A stretch of DNA of 64,000 bases from Deltaproteobacteria bacterium (lineage in GTDB: Bacteria > Bdellovibrionota_B > Oligoflexia > Oligoflexales > Bog-1112), in assembly GCA_016186945.1 (NCBI GenBank), contig JACPKR010000053.1, positions 89,518-153,517 on the forward strand, written 5' to 3'. A model generated the notes under the pieces. The model searched no databases. It had not been told where the DNA came from and saw nothing but the letters and a program-made list of their open reading frames with translations. The position numbers and the translations under genes were made by a program. Below are positions 17,345-25,478 of the stretch, in pieces. Each line of letters begins with the position of its first letter. Within the stretch, counting starts at the first letter, position 1.

Positions 17345-18687
17345 AGCGATTCATCCTCCAGCAGACCCCATTCATACACTTCAAATTGGCCATACCTTAG
17401 TGGGTCCAGCAATTGAATGGAAGGAGCTTGCCCAAGGATGACATGTTTCCTTTCAATCGCGTTCAGTTTGAGCCAGTTCTCGTCGTTGTTTCGAGATGCA
17501 AGGAAAGCTGTCATGGTTGGAGCAGCCCAAGACGGGCACATAAAGGGTATCGGCTCAAACATAAAACCTTCCGAGACACGCAGAGGCCGCTTGCCCATCT
17601 TATGAAAGGAATTCTGATGTGCGACCAAAACATCCGCACAATATGCTCTTTCCACCTTTAAGAGCTTGCTCGTAAGTCCGGAAAGACTTTGTCCCTTTTT
17701 CGGAATATCGTAAGTACCGTCATCCAGAAGGTCAAGGACGCGGATTCGATTGGGAACAAGGTCGGAATCGCAATCAGGGATATTGTGAGACATCTCCGAC
17801 TGTACCACCCTGTTTGCCGCTTGGATGATCAATACATCTTCTTTGGCCAGCTCCTCATAGAACGGTTTTATCGCTTTTAGATACTTTAAAGCCTCTTCTT
17901 CTGTCATTTCGAAATGGCAGAGATGGCTAAAATACCGTTTTGTGGAATCTATCGACTCACCCCCCGACATATTCATAAAAGACACATCAAAAGATCTCAT
18001 ATGTTCGACAAGTGAGGTACCAGCTTTTCGTGCAAAAGTTTCTATCTTTTCAAAGTTTTTGCTGCAGACTAAAGATGCCTTCGGTATAGGAGGAGGCGCA
18101 TAGACAAAACTTGTACTGGGAACATATTCACCAATGATAGAATAGGTTGCGATCGAATGCTCTCCAGTAAGTTTATGACTTTCATCGGAAAAAACTTTCG
18201 AAAAACCATGCTCTTTGACCGTATTATGCAATGACTGTGCAGTAAAATAGTGTTCGGAAGTGCCAGTCAGCTCGGATATCGCGACAAAACCAGCCCGGAT
18301 ACCTTGTACTGTCACATCGCTACGGGGAACGTACGTACCGTCCTCTTCTTGATATAACACCGCAAGGAATCGATGCTTATATCTCCCTAGCAGCAAAGGC
18401 ATTGGTAAATTCGTTTCCATCACCAATACACGAGGACCACTGAACCATTTGTGATCGCTCGGTGTCCAGGTTGCGTCCACCCATTCGCAATGGGGGGAAA
18501 GTGAATTGTTATCGGAATTCTGACATGCTGCCACCGCATCAACGATGACACCAAATTCCTTTAGAATTGCTGCACGTTCGGTTTCCTGAGGTCCAGGATT
18601 AGGAAGGTTCTGGGAATGACTCGCTGACCCCTCGCAGTGAAATTGAAGGCTAGATAAAAGAAAGAGTAAGAATAACTTGGTCTTCAT
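17341..18687 (-). CDS. Divergent secreted subtilase (S8-like) with Glu in place of the catalytic Asp
   Basis: A 448-residue exported protein. After a signal peptide (to about 20) three blocks line up in order with subtilases. RVLVMETNLPM at 86-96 is in the place of the VIDTG block, with Glu91 at the Asp position. GEHSIATYSIIGEY at 175-188 is in the place of the HGTHVAG block, with His177. CPSWAAPTMTAFLA at 384-397 is in the place of the GTSxAAP block, with Ser386. The strand MNMSGG near 239 resembles the SLG substrate loop, and IQAANRV at 288-294 fits the AAGN oxyanion block (Asn292). The first block is altered, so activity is uncertain. Second gene of the operon, 2 bases after the Hint gene. 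In polymorphic toxins a protease of this kind would release the toxin tip; here it would act in trans (inference). Confidence 0.55.
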   Translation of the reverse strand: MKTKLFLLFLLSSLQFHCEGSASHSQNLPNPGPQETERAAILKEFGVIVDAVAACQNSDNNSLSPHCEWVDATWTPSDHKWFSGPRVLVMETNLPMPLLLGRYKHRFLAVLYQEEDGTYVPRSDVTVQGIRAGFVAISELTGTSEHYFTAQSLHNTVKEHGFSKVFSDESHKLTGEHSIATYSIIGEYVPSTSFVYAPPPIPKASLVCSKNFEKIETFARKAGTSLVEHMRSFDVSFMNMSGGESIDSTKRYFSHLCHFEMTEEEALKYLKAIKPFYEELAKEDVLIIQAANRVVQSEMSHNIPDCDSDLVPNRIRVLDLLDDGTYDIPKKGQSLSGLTSKLLKVERAYCADVLVAHQNSFHKMGKRPLRVSEGFMFEPIPFMCPSWAAPTMTAFLASRNNDENWLKLNAIERKHVILGQAPSIQLLDPLRYGQFEVYEWGLLEDESL

Positions 18688-18689
18688 TT

Positions 18690-19466
18690 TTACTGCCTTA
18701 GAAGTACCGCATTAAGCTCAGCCCCGAGACTGTTTTGCCAAAGTAAATCACCCACGAGAACCCCGTCAGCAATCACCAGATGCTCTTGCTTTTTAGCTGT
18801 GTGGACTAATACATTGTGCACTGTGCCATCGCTGGGCAGTTGTCGGAAAATCTTGTGGATCGCTATGGCATTCCCATCTTGATCAACGAGATGATCCGCC
18901 AAACTGAGCTGCTGAGCGGCAACCATTCTTCCGTCGGCCAACAAAATGGCGTGGTCTTTGGTCACTTTTAGCGAACCGATGTCGGTTACAATTACATAGA
19001 GACTATTTGACTCAGGCCCTTGGGTCTTGTAACTGACCGAATTTTCTTTCAATTTCAAATTTCCTAAGGAACTATAAGTTGAAGGCGTTACGATCATGTC
19101 ACCTTTTTTGAAGCCGTCAACCGGGCGCCAGAGAAACTCTCCATCGGCGGTGGAGCTAAGGAGCTTGGTAGAAGTGTCGAAACATGAACAAGGGCATGCG
19201 GCCGCAATGGTTTTGCCAATACAAAAGACCCCAACTCCATGACTTTCTGCATAACGAAACTCCTCTTCGCTAATGCACCCCTCGTCTCTCGAAGATCGAG
19301 ACTTCGCAATGCAGTCCTCCACTCGAATTTTCTCCGATCCGTCACTGCAACGATTCCAAAATTCCGGGTTTCGCAGTTTACCTGGAGCATCGACGGGCAT
19401 ATCAGCGAGCGATACTTGGGCAGAAAAGCCAGCGATCATGGACATTAATAGCCGGAGTGATTTCAT
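18690..19466 (-). CDS. Secreted Hint (Hedgehog/intein) domain protein, first gene of the toxin operon
   Basis: A 258-residue protein with signal peptide (to about 21), a Cys-containing N-terminal segment (residues 40-92) and a C-terminal Hint module. The Hint signature is CSCFDTSTKL with Cys95-Phe at the start, WRPVDGFKKGDMIVTP, TKDHAILLADG at 169-179 (the block B histidine His172), and EHLVIADGVLVGDLLWQ at about 228-244. The final block normally ends His-Asn; here it is Gly-Asp and no cargo follows, so C-terminal splicing or cleavage is doubtful while an N-S acyl shift at Cys95 remains possible. AGAAGGG lies 8 bases before the ATG. No co-directional gene is upstream, so the operon promoter should be just above 19466. 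Confidence 0.72.
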   Translation of the reverse strand: MKSLRLLMSMIAGFSAQVSLADMPVDAPGKLRNPEFWNRCSDGSEKIRVEDCIAKSRSSRDEGCISEEEFRYAESHGVGVFCIGKTIAAACPCSCFDTSTKLLSSTADGEFLWRPVDGFKKGDMIVTPSTYSSLGNLKLKENSVSYKTQGPESNSLYVIVTDIGSLKVTKDHAILLADGRMVAAQQLSLADHLVDQDGNAIAIHKIFRQLPSDGTVHNVLVHTAKKQEHLVIADGVLVGDLLWQNSLGAELNAVLLRQ

Positions 19467-19728
19467 AGTTTTTTCCCTTCTAATAATTGGATGGGGTTTA
19501 AACCAAGCGTGGCGAATGCCTGCTCTCTAAATGCCTGCTCTCTACATGATATTTTGGAAGCCTGCAAAGGATTTGTTGGGGACTGGTGCTGGTCAGCAGG
19601 GCTGTCCCATTTAAATTCCCCTTTATTTGTAGATCCGCGTGTTTTTGGGGTCATAAATAACACTCCGTTTTTTGCGACCATCATTCCAGCCGCTCTAGAA
19701 AAGCCGATAAATTTAAATGAAACAGCCC
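19467..19728. other. Intergenic leader between the toxin operon and the intron
   Basis: This stretch should contain the promoter of the minus-strand toxin operon. It holds a short direct repeat, ATGCCTGCTCTCTA, twice in tandem at about 19519-19548. Open frames on both strands cross it, but none has a ribosome binding site or a recognisable product. No RNA gene is seen. Confidence 0.4.
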
Positions 19729-19847
19729 GTGCGCCAAGAAAAGCGGCGCACATCTCGCAGGTGTAAATCCTGCCGCGGAAGGAGAAGTCAGCTTCACCGC
19801 GTATCGAGTCTTGCAGTTCAGGAGGTAACGAGCGAATTGAAGCGTAG

Positions 19848-21073
19848 ACAAGGGAGCTGTATCGGGAGCTTGATGGATCGAAAGCACTCGGTATAGACGG
19901 TATCACAAAAGAAAAGTACGGGAGAAACCTGGATGAGAACCTGAAAAACCTGATGATTCGCATTCGTCGAGGCACGTACAGGCCACAACCATCACGGCTG
20001 ATCGAAATACCGAAAGAGGATGGGAGCACACGTCCACTTGCAATAAGTTGCGTGGAAGATAAATTGGTACAGGTTGCTGCGAGTCGCATACTTGAATCGA
20101 TTTATGAACCGCTGTTTCTCCCTTGCTCCTATGGATTTCGTCCCGGGATGAGCTGCCATGGGGATCTCAAATCCTTAGTTCAAGCGACATACAAAGCGTA
20201 CGATGGTGCCGTAGTGGAAATCGATTTAAGAAAGTACTTTAACTCAATTCCACATCAGCAACTGTTTGAGATTCTAGACAAGAAAATCTCGGATAAACAC
20301 TTTCTACAGCTATTGAGGGTTCTGACAAAAGCAGAGGTGGTAAATCCAAAAGGAGAGATTTTCGCGACAGAGAGTGGGTGCCCACAAGGCTCATGTCTGT
20401 CACCTGTTCTCTCTAATATTTACCTCCATGTGGTGATCGACGAGTGGTTTGCAGTAATCTCCAATACCCATCTAAAAGGGTGGACCAAAGAAATCCGCTA
20501 CGCGGATGATATGGTGTTTGTATTTCAATACGCTAGTCAGGCCTCCAGATTCTACAAGGTACTGAATAAGCGCCTTCATAAATTTGGAATCTCACTACAC
20601 ACGGAGAAATCACAAATACTACCATCCGGAACGAAGGTTGCGGAGAGATCTGCTGCAAACAAGAAACGCATGGGAGTCTTTAAATTCCTGGGCTTTACTT
20701 GTTACTGGGGCAAATCTCGGAATGGTCGATTCTGGAGGCTCAAGCTCAAGAGTCGAGCCGATAGACTTAGAATCAAGCTGAAAAACCTCAGGAAATTCCT
20801 TAGGGACAACTTGAATACAACCAATGTGCTGGGCATGCTTAAACAAATAACTAGAGTGGTGCAAGGTTGGGTCAACTACCATGCGGTATCTGACAATCAG
20901 CAGGTTGTCTCAGCGTTCCTCGACAAGTGCAGGAAGATTATTTACAAGGGTTCGGTCGTCGCGGAAGCAAACGACGCATCTCTTGGAACAAAGTCCTTGT
21001 GCTTCTCGATAAAGCTAAGTTCCCCCGGAAGTTCAAAGTGGTATCGATGTTCCCAACACCGAAGAGGGCGTAA
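19848..21073 (+). pseudogene. Group II intron reverse transcriptase/maturase, 5'-truncated and frameshifted
   Basis: The frame opens directly after a TAG at 19845 with LYRELDGSKALGIDGI, already inside the first RT block, so the true N-terminus is lost. Conserved RT blocks follow: RLIEIPKEDGSTRPLAI, SYGFRPGMSCH, VEIDLRKYFNSI, GCPQGSCLSPVLSNIYLH, and the catalytic IRYADDMVF. The maturase X domain follows (VVQGWVNYHAVSDN). Near 20950 the frame breaks: the current frame continues as KGSVVAE, while the +1 frame reads GRRGSKRRISWNKVL..., the normal maturase end, to TAA at 21071. The sequence AAGGGTTC in place of the expected AAG-TGG-TTC suggests loss of one base. The uninterrupted run in the annotated frame beyond this point (to 21239) is out-of-frame read-through. 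Confidence 0.85.
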
Positions 21074-21090
21074 GCCCATCATTAAATCGG

Positions 21091-21164
21091 GAGCGGAGTG
21101 CGGCAATTCCGCATGCTCCGTTCTGAGGAGGAGCCTACCGGAGCGATCTGGTAGGTTTACTCAC
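21091..21164 (+). ncRNA. Group II intron domains V and VI
   Basis: GAGC opens a hairpin with stem GGAGTGCGG / TCCGCATGCTCC around a CAAT loop and closes with GTTC at 21124, the size (34 nt) and shape of domain V. A second stem CCTACC/GGTAGG with a following TTTACTCAC carries a plausible branch-point adenosine and the AY end. Both lie 18-90 bases after the maturase stop, as expected. Confidence 0.7.
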
Positions 21165-21475
21165 CTGACATCGTCTATTTTCGCTGTCCCTTCCAACCCG
21201 TCAACCCTTCCGTCGGTTCATCCCCCCACAAAAAAATAATGCTTGGGGTCGGTGAAATGGTGGATCAGGTAAAAGGACAAGCGTTTGCGAAGGCAATTCA
21301 GGTCTTGATTCAAGGAAACGACCTGACCTCAATTTCGCGCTTAAAAGCCAGACGGCACAACGACCGACAGATGGGCTTTGGTAAAACTTTTTTCCGTGCC
21401 TGAAAAGTGCCCTGGAGGGATTTGGAAAGTTTGTTGAAATCCACCAAGTCATTCAATGGGCATCTTCGTGAGAAT
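21165..21475. other. Intergenic region without recognised gene
   Basis: About 310 bases between the intron 3' end and the toxin-antitoxin promoter. It is AT-balanced, with a few short ORF shadows on both strands. I see no RNA gene, repeat copy or convincing coding signal. It may be the remains of the gene the intron inserted into. Confidence 0.4.
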
Positions 21476-21504
21476 TTGACAGATTAAAATCACCGAGTTA
21501 TTCT
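21476..21504 (+). promoter_or_regulatory. Sigma-70-type promoter of the AbrB/PIN pair
   Basis: TTGACA at 21476-21481, a 17-base spacer and TATTCT at 21499-21504. It is 24 bases before the antitoxin ATG at 21528, giving a very short leader. Confidence 0.7.
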
Positions 21505-21517
21505 TACTAGTAAGAAT
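21500..21517. promoter_or_regulatory. Perfect 18-bp palindrome, probable antitoxin operator
   Basis: ATTCTTACTAGTAAGAAT is a perfect 9+9 palindrome covering the -10 box and the transcription start region of the antitoxin promoter. AbrB/MazE-type antitoxins typically autoregulate by binding such palindromes, so this is a likely operator (inference). Confidence 0.65.
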
Positions 21518-21527
21518 GGAGGTAAGT

Positions 21528-21806
21528 ATGCTTGCTATTGCTACGACAAAACTATCATCTAAGGGGCAGGTCGTTATCCCTGAAGAGATTAGGGAGCAGC
21601 TTCATCTTGAATCTGGCTGTCAATTTGTTGTTTACGCGCAGGACGACACTGTTTTTTTGAAGCTTATAGCTCCACCTTCAAAAGAAGATTTGAAGAGTAT
21701 TATGGCCAAAGCTAGGGAAGCAGCAAAAAAAGCTGGCCTTACCAAGGATGATTTGGAAAATGAAATCAAGTTATCCCGACGAGCACGCAAGAGATCTCAA
21801 CAATGA
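21528..21806 (+). CDS. AbrB/MazE (SpoVT) family antitoxin
   Basis: A 92-residue DNA-binding antitoxin. ATG 21528 follows GGAGGT at a 4-base spacing (an upstream ATG at 21516 lies inside the operator). The N-terminal half reads TTKLSSKGQVVIPEEIREQLHLESGCQF, the swapped-hairpin AbrB/SpoVT domain. The C-terminal half is a charged helix (KEDLKSIMAKAREAAKKAGLTKDDL) that normally wraps the toxin. It overlaps the PIN gene by 4 bases, as in VapBC operons. Confidence 0.87.
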   Translation: MLAIATTKLSSKGQVVIPEEIREQLHLESGCQFVVYAQDDTVFLKLIAPPSKEDLKSIMAKAREAAKKAGLTKDDLENEIKLSRRARKRSQQ

Positions 21807-22039
21807 TGAACGTTGTGATCGATACCAACGTTATAGTATCGGGATTTTTTTGGTCCGGCCCACCAAAAGCAATCATAGAAAAGATTGAGGAAAGGTTATT
21901 CAAGCTTTTTGTCACGCTTGAAATCATCGATGAGTACAGAGATCTCTTTTATAGGTTCGAAATCAAAACTGGGATACCGACAATCTCTATGCTAAATTTT
22001 ATTCTTGCTAACTCGCAATCTCTATTTGGCCCTGATTGA
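21803..22039 (+). pseudogene. PIN-domain toxin (VapC-like), C-terminally truncated
   Basis: The protein starts MMNVVIDTNVIVSGFFWSGPP with the first catalytic Asp in IDTN and the second acidic site in the EIIDEY helix. It stops after 78 residues, although this PIN subfamily (with a GPP loop) is usually 130-140 residues long. The missing part would carry the D-x-D and GD(K/R)DLL acidic residues of the active site. Only 37 bases separate the stop from the next gene on the other strand, and no continuation is visible in another frame, so the 3' half is deleted. The antitoxin upstream looks intact. Confidence 0.72.
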
Positions 22040-22076
22040 TGCTTGGGATCAACGACTTGTGGATTTAGGCTTGGGA

Positions 22077-24281
22077 TTAGGCCACAACGTTTTGGCGGTC
22101 CATTTCGAAGTTTTCTTCCTCTGAGGTTTCAGTTTGTTCAGGTGCGAACATGACCTCATTAATATCGAGCAGGTTGATAATCCCATCGCTGGCCATATTG
22201 CGAATCTTATTGAGCACCATACTTTCGACGATCAAGTAGCGCTTCTCATCTACAGCGACGACGGTCTCCAGGTCTTCCAACCAGCTTTCCGCTAACTCCG
22301 CTGGCGCATGAGCGAGGAGCAGCTCTCGGATATGCTCCCTTGTTCCTGCCAGGAAGATCAGCAAGTCCTCCCGCTCAAAGCCCATGACCAACTCCAGTAG
22401 ATGGCCTGCCTTAAGATAGGGAAGCATTTCAATGGTGACCATGCGAAGTTTGATCGTGCGAGCAGTGTCAGGGTTCGTCTCCTCCAACCTGCGCATGAGC
22501 ACTCTCTGTTCGTCAAGTTCGGAACGTTCCATCAGGTCAAGTAGAACATCACTTGCGCGGATATGTTGCGTGTCAAACTCGGGCTTGGACACTACTTTCT
22601 TATTCAATGCCTGTGCGACATTAGCAAGGAATTCCTTGGGAATCGCATCAGCACGAGACAATTCACTGAGAAGTTTGGTACGACCCGCTCCTTGGAAGGT
22701 GTTGAACACCGCTCGTCTCTGCAAAGGTGGCAACTGCGTAAGGACAATACTCTGTACCCTCGGGTTCTCATCGCGGATCAAAGCGTAAACTTGCCCAGGA
22801 TCCAGTTTGCCAAGGAACTCAAACTGTTCGATCGTTTTCTGGGTCAGCACACGAATTTCATTTGCCAGAACTTTTGTTTTTAATTTAAGAAGAAGCTCTT
22901 CCTGTTCCTTCAAGGAGAACGAAAACTCGCTTTTGTTATAAAACTCAACCAGCTCGAATAGGTTTCGTTGCAGCGTGGGGTCATCGACAAGTTCATAGAC
23001 CATCAGCTTTCCAAGTATGTGAAGGAATTTTGCCGTCTCTTCGACGCCATCTTCGTGGAGAAGGCGGCCGAAGGTTTCCCTCGAAACTTTCGGTGAATTG
23101 AGGAAGATCTGAATGAGATGGTCTTTTAGGTCTTCCACACGCATGCGGAGTGTGACATCTATATCAGTTTTGTCCTTCACTCCAAGTTCCTTTTTAACGC
23201 CTTCGTCCTCTTTCTTCCCCGCTCCCAGTGTGTGCATGAGGTAATGGGCGTCGCGATTTGCGGATGCATATTTGAGGATGATGAAAGCAAGGAGGCCGGT
23301 CACTATAATGACAACGAGAATGTACAGAATCCAGCGCGTTCCCTCTCCCTCTGTCCGTTCCTTTTCCTCCTTCAAGGCTTCCCGTGCTTCCGATGTGGAG
23401 ATGATCTCCTTTGTCCCCGCAAGTTCTTTGAACATTATCAGCATACGGCGCAGCTTCTCCAATCCGAAAGGATCGTCTGATTCCGCATGTTCTCTTTCTT
23501 TCTTCCTCGCAAATGTTTCGGGGAAGCGCCTGACATCCACTTTGAACGTCACAGGTCTAACAAAATCCAAATGGGCTTTCAGGACGTCGAGAATTTGCTC
23601 CCTTGCCAACTCGTTGATCCCCTCATCTATAGACAACGAGACTTCTGCTTCATCGACATGAAAATACGTTAGCCCTGTCTTGGAACGAACGATTTCCAGT
23701 GGTGGGTAGACGGAGGCTTCATCGGGGGCAACTGCTCGTCCTTTCACAAGAACGTAAGACAGAATGCAGGCGTCCGGACAGTATTCTCGAATCGTACTCT
23801 CGACGGCTGTTTCAAGTTGCTGCTCGACATCGCGTTTTACAAGGTTCGCTTCGGAACTGTACTTTCCGATCTGCGGGGTTTCGATGTCGTAAAACACAAT
23901 CTCACTAGGACCGGTCGCTTTGAGGTGAAAACTGACAATCTTCTGCAAACGCTCTCTGTTCTCCCTGGAAATATTCTTGTCGATCTGGATTTCTACAGAA
24001 AGGTTTGCGACCGAAAACATCGGACCTTCAATTGCTTCCCCTATCCCCTCAAAGCCTAGGTCAAACGTTTCTGGGACGGCCTCTTGCAGAGTCACCCCCA
24101 CGGAGATAAGTTGGCAAGCTTCACCACAATGCTTAAGCAGTAACGAATCTACAGTAGTCCTTACTTTTTGCTCTGTATCGTGCTTGACTTGTTCATAGGT
24201 GGAGAAACGCTCAGCGAATGATTGTGTTGATAAAATCATCGCTGAAACGAACGTCAGAAAACTGAAGGACATCCTTGTCAT
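22077..24281 (-). CDS. Membrane protein with duplicated FliF-like periplasmic domain and FliG-like cytoplasmic half
   Basis: A 734-residue hybrid. A signal peptide (to about 23) is followed by two related periplasmic segments at about 30-130 and 145-255, each starting with a K-x-D-x-EQ helix and a C-x-x-x-C pair (Cys52/56 and Cys168/172) and continuing into strands, like ring-building motifs of FliF. A single membrane segment lies at about 316-337. The cytoplasmic part from about 480 resembles the middle and C-terminal domains of FliG: IRDENPRVQSIVLTQLPPLQR in the place of the EHPQ block, then ASDVLLDLMERSELDEQRVL, NPDTARTIKLRMVTIEMLP and SDGIINL at the end. No flagellar gene is nearby. It could be a membrane-ring/switch scaffold for a non-flagellar motor or secretion complex. 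The FliG relation is moderately sure; the FliF relation is weaker. Confidence 0.65.
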   Translation of the reverse strand: MTRMSFSFLTFVSAMILSTQSFAERFSTYEQVKHDTEQKVRTTVDSLLLKHCGEACQLISVGVTLQEAVPETFDLGFEGIGEAIEGPMFSVANLSVEIQIDKNISRENRERLQKIVSFHLKATGPSEIVFYDIETPQIGKYSSEANLVKRDVEQQLETAVESTIREYCPDACILSYVLVKGRAVAPDEASVYPPLEIVRSKTGLTYFHVDEAEVSLSIDEGINELAREQILDVLKAHLDFVRPVTFKVDVRRFPETFARKKEREHAESDDPFGLEKLRRMLIMFKELAGTKEIISTSEAREALKEEKERTEGEGTRWILYILVVIIVTGLLAFIILKYASANRDAHYLMHTLGAGKKEDEGVKKELGVKDKTDIDVTLRMRVEDLKDHLIQIFLNSPKVSRETFGRLLHEDGVEETAKFLHILGKLMVYELVDDPTLQRNLFELVEFYNKSEFSFSLKEQEELLLKLKTKVLANEIRVLTQKTIEQFEFLGKLDPGQVYALIRDENPRVQSIVLTQLPPLQRRAVFNTFQGAGRTKLLSELSRADAIPKEFLANVAQALNKKVVSKPEFDTQHIRASDVLLDLMERSELDEQRVLMRRLEETNPDTARTIKLRMVTIEMLPYLKAGHLLELVMGFEREDLLIFLAGTREHIRELLLAHAPAELAESWLEDLETVVAVDEKRYLIVESMVLNKIRNMASDGIINLLDINEVMFAPEQTETSEEENFEMDRQNVVA

Positions 24282-24440
24282 AACCGCACATCCGATGCTC
24301 AGACGTTACTGTTGAGAGAAGAGAGACGAATCCTCGTCCCTCTCAAGTTCCCTCTCCGCAAGGAGGAGGGATATCTTCTCTTCCACAATTTCTTATCGGA
24401 CATGCTAAGCTTATGTTGAGGATGTTAAAGGGGAAAGGTT
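24282..24440. other. Intergenic region with imperfect hairpin
   Basis: Holds GAGAGACGA and TCGTCCCTC as an imperfect inverted repeat around ATCC near 24317-24340, between the DsbA-like gene and the FliF/FliG-like gene, both on the minus strand. It could be a terminator of the upstream gene, but no T-run follows. Otherwise nothing is seen. Confidence 0.35.
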
Positions 24441-25418
24441 CTAAAGAAGTTTCTTGATAGCTTCTTCCAATGTTTCTTGGTCGTATCCAAATTGCTTACG
24501 GCCATTGATGTAAATCGAGGGAGTTCCGCCCACTCCGATTCGCTCTCCTTCATTTCTTGAAAACTCCACTTTTTCCTTTGTTCCTACAGAATTTAGGCAG
24601 GCTTCAAATTTCTTGAGGTCCAAATTCAACTTCTTGGCAAATTCCGCGGGAGATTCCTTGCTTAGGGAAGCTTGATTTTCAAAGGCCATGTAGTGGTAAT
24701 CCCAGAACTTCTTTTGTTCATCCGCGCAGACAGCACCGACAGCAACCTGTTTGGGAACTCCGCTTGGGTTGAGAGGAAAATCCATATAGACAAAACGCAC
24801 GTTCTTTTTGTTTTTTTCAACTACTTTTTTCAATGACTCTGCCGCATGTTTGCAGTGGGGGCAACCGTAATCTGCGAACTCGACGATCGTCACCTTCGCC
24901 TTCTCGGACCCTTTCGAAGGGTAAGCGTCCGTCGTTATGGAAACCTGTGGGGCGATCGGCTCAGTAACTGCAAGTTGAAAGGTGCCTTTGCCCTTGATCG
25001 ACTTCAACACAAGTTGCTGGGCGTCTTCCTGTTCCTGCATTTGGAGGAAATTAACAATCTCACCTTTAATAGAGTCGAAAGATCTGCCACCCACGCGACT
25101 CTTATTCGCATCGTACCATGTTTGAGCATCCTTTTCGTTTACGGTTTTTCCCTTGAAAAGCTGTTGCTCCAATTCCTCAGGCTTCTTCCCTTTCTTCTGT
25201 GCTTCCTCCTTTACATAAAGCTCGAGAAGGAATGAATCGACTAAGCGTGTGACCGTGTCGTAACGTTGACGATCCAGCTCAAACATAGACTGCCTGAGAG
25301 CGGGGGGGAGATCACTCTCCCGATACGATTTTCCCTCGAATCGGAAAAGTTCCTCATTGTTTGCTTTTGATGATGCAGCGAGAAAAAACGAGAACACAAA
25401 AAATAGACTACGTTTCAT
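24441..25418 (-). CDS. Exported DsbA-family thiol oxidoreductase with SurA-like N-terminal part
   Basis: A 325-residue periplasmic protein. The signal peptide is MKRSLFFVFSFFLAASSKA. Residues about 25-140 are helical (RLVDSFLLELYVKEEAQKKGKKPEEL) like the N-terminal part of SurA/PpiC-type proteins. Residues about 150-325 form a DsbA/DsbG-like thioredoxin fold with active site FADYGCPHC and the cis-Pro loop GVGGTPSIYING. Cys-Pro-His-Cys is the classic oxidase-type motif. Two further Cys (GAVCADE, FEACLNS) fit the DsbA-like family with an extra disulfide. It could serve the many Cys-rich secreted proteins of the adjacent island and the CxxxC-containing neighbour (inference). Confidence 0.85.
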   Translation of the reverse strand: MKRSLFFVFSFFLAASSKANNEELFRFEGKSYRESDLPPALRQSMFELDRQRYDTVTRLVDSFLLELYVKEEAQKKGKKPEELEQQLFKGKTVNEKDAQTWYDANKSRVGGRSFDSIKGEIVNFLQMQEQEDAQQLVLKSIKGKGTFQLAVTEPIAPQVSITTDAYPSKGSEKAKVTIVEFADYGCPHCKHAAESLKKVVEKNKKNVRFVYMDFPLNPSGVPKQVAVGAVCADEQKKFWDYHYMAFENQASLSKESPAEFAKKLNLDLKKFEACLNSVGTKEKVEFSRNEGERIGVGGTPSIYINGRKQFGYDQETLEEAIKKLL

Positions 25419-25478
25419 ACTGATCCTCTATGCTGAAAATTAGGGAACTTACTAAAACGGGCAAGTTAGAGTATCGGC

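Larger units (their letters stand above)
19729..21164 (+). mobile_element. Decayed group II intron
   Basis: The 5' end fits GTGCGCC at 19729 pairing with GGCGCAC at 19744, followed by GCAGGTGTAAATCCTGC, as in the start of domain I of bacterial group II introns. Only about 120 bases separate this from the middle of the reverse transcriptase, so most of domains I-III and the start of the ORF are missing. At the 3' end a domain V hairpin (21091-21124) and a domain VI-like stem (CCTACC/GGTAGG) lead to a probable end ...CTCAC at 21164. It lies between the toxin operon and the AbrB/PIN pair. It is unlikely to be active. Confidence 0.72.

Noticed and set aside
19491..19766. Plus-strand ORF of 91 residues upstream of the intron.
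   Set aside because: It runs into the intron 5' end, lacks a ribosome binding site and shows no family signal on either strand.
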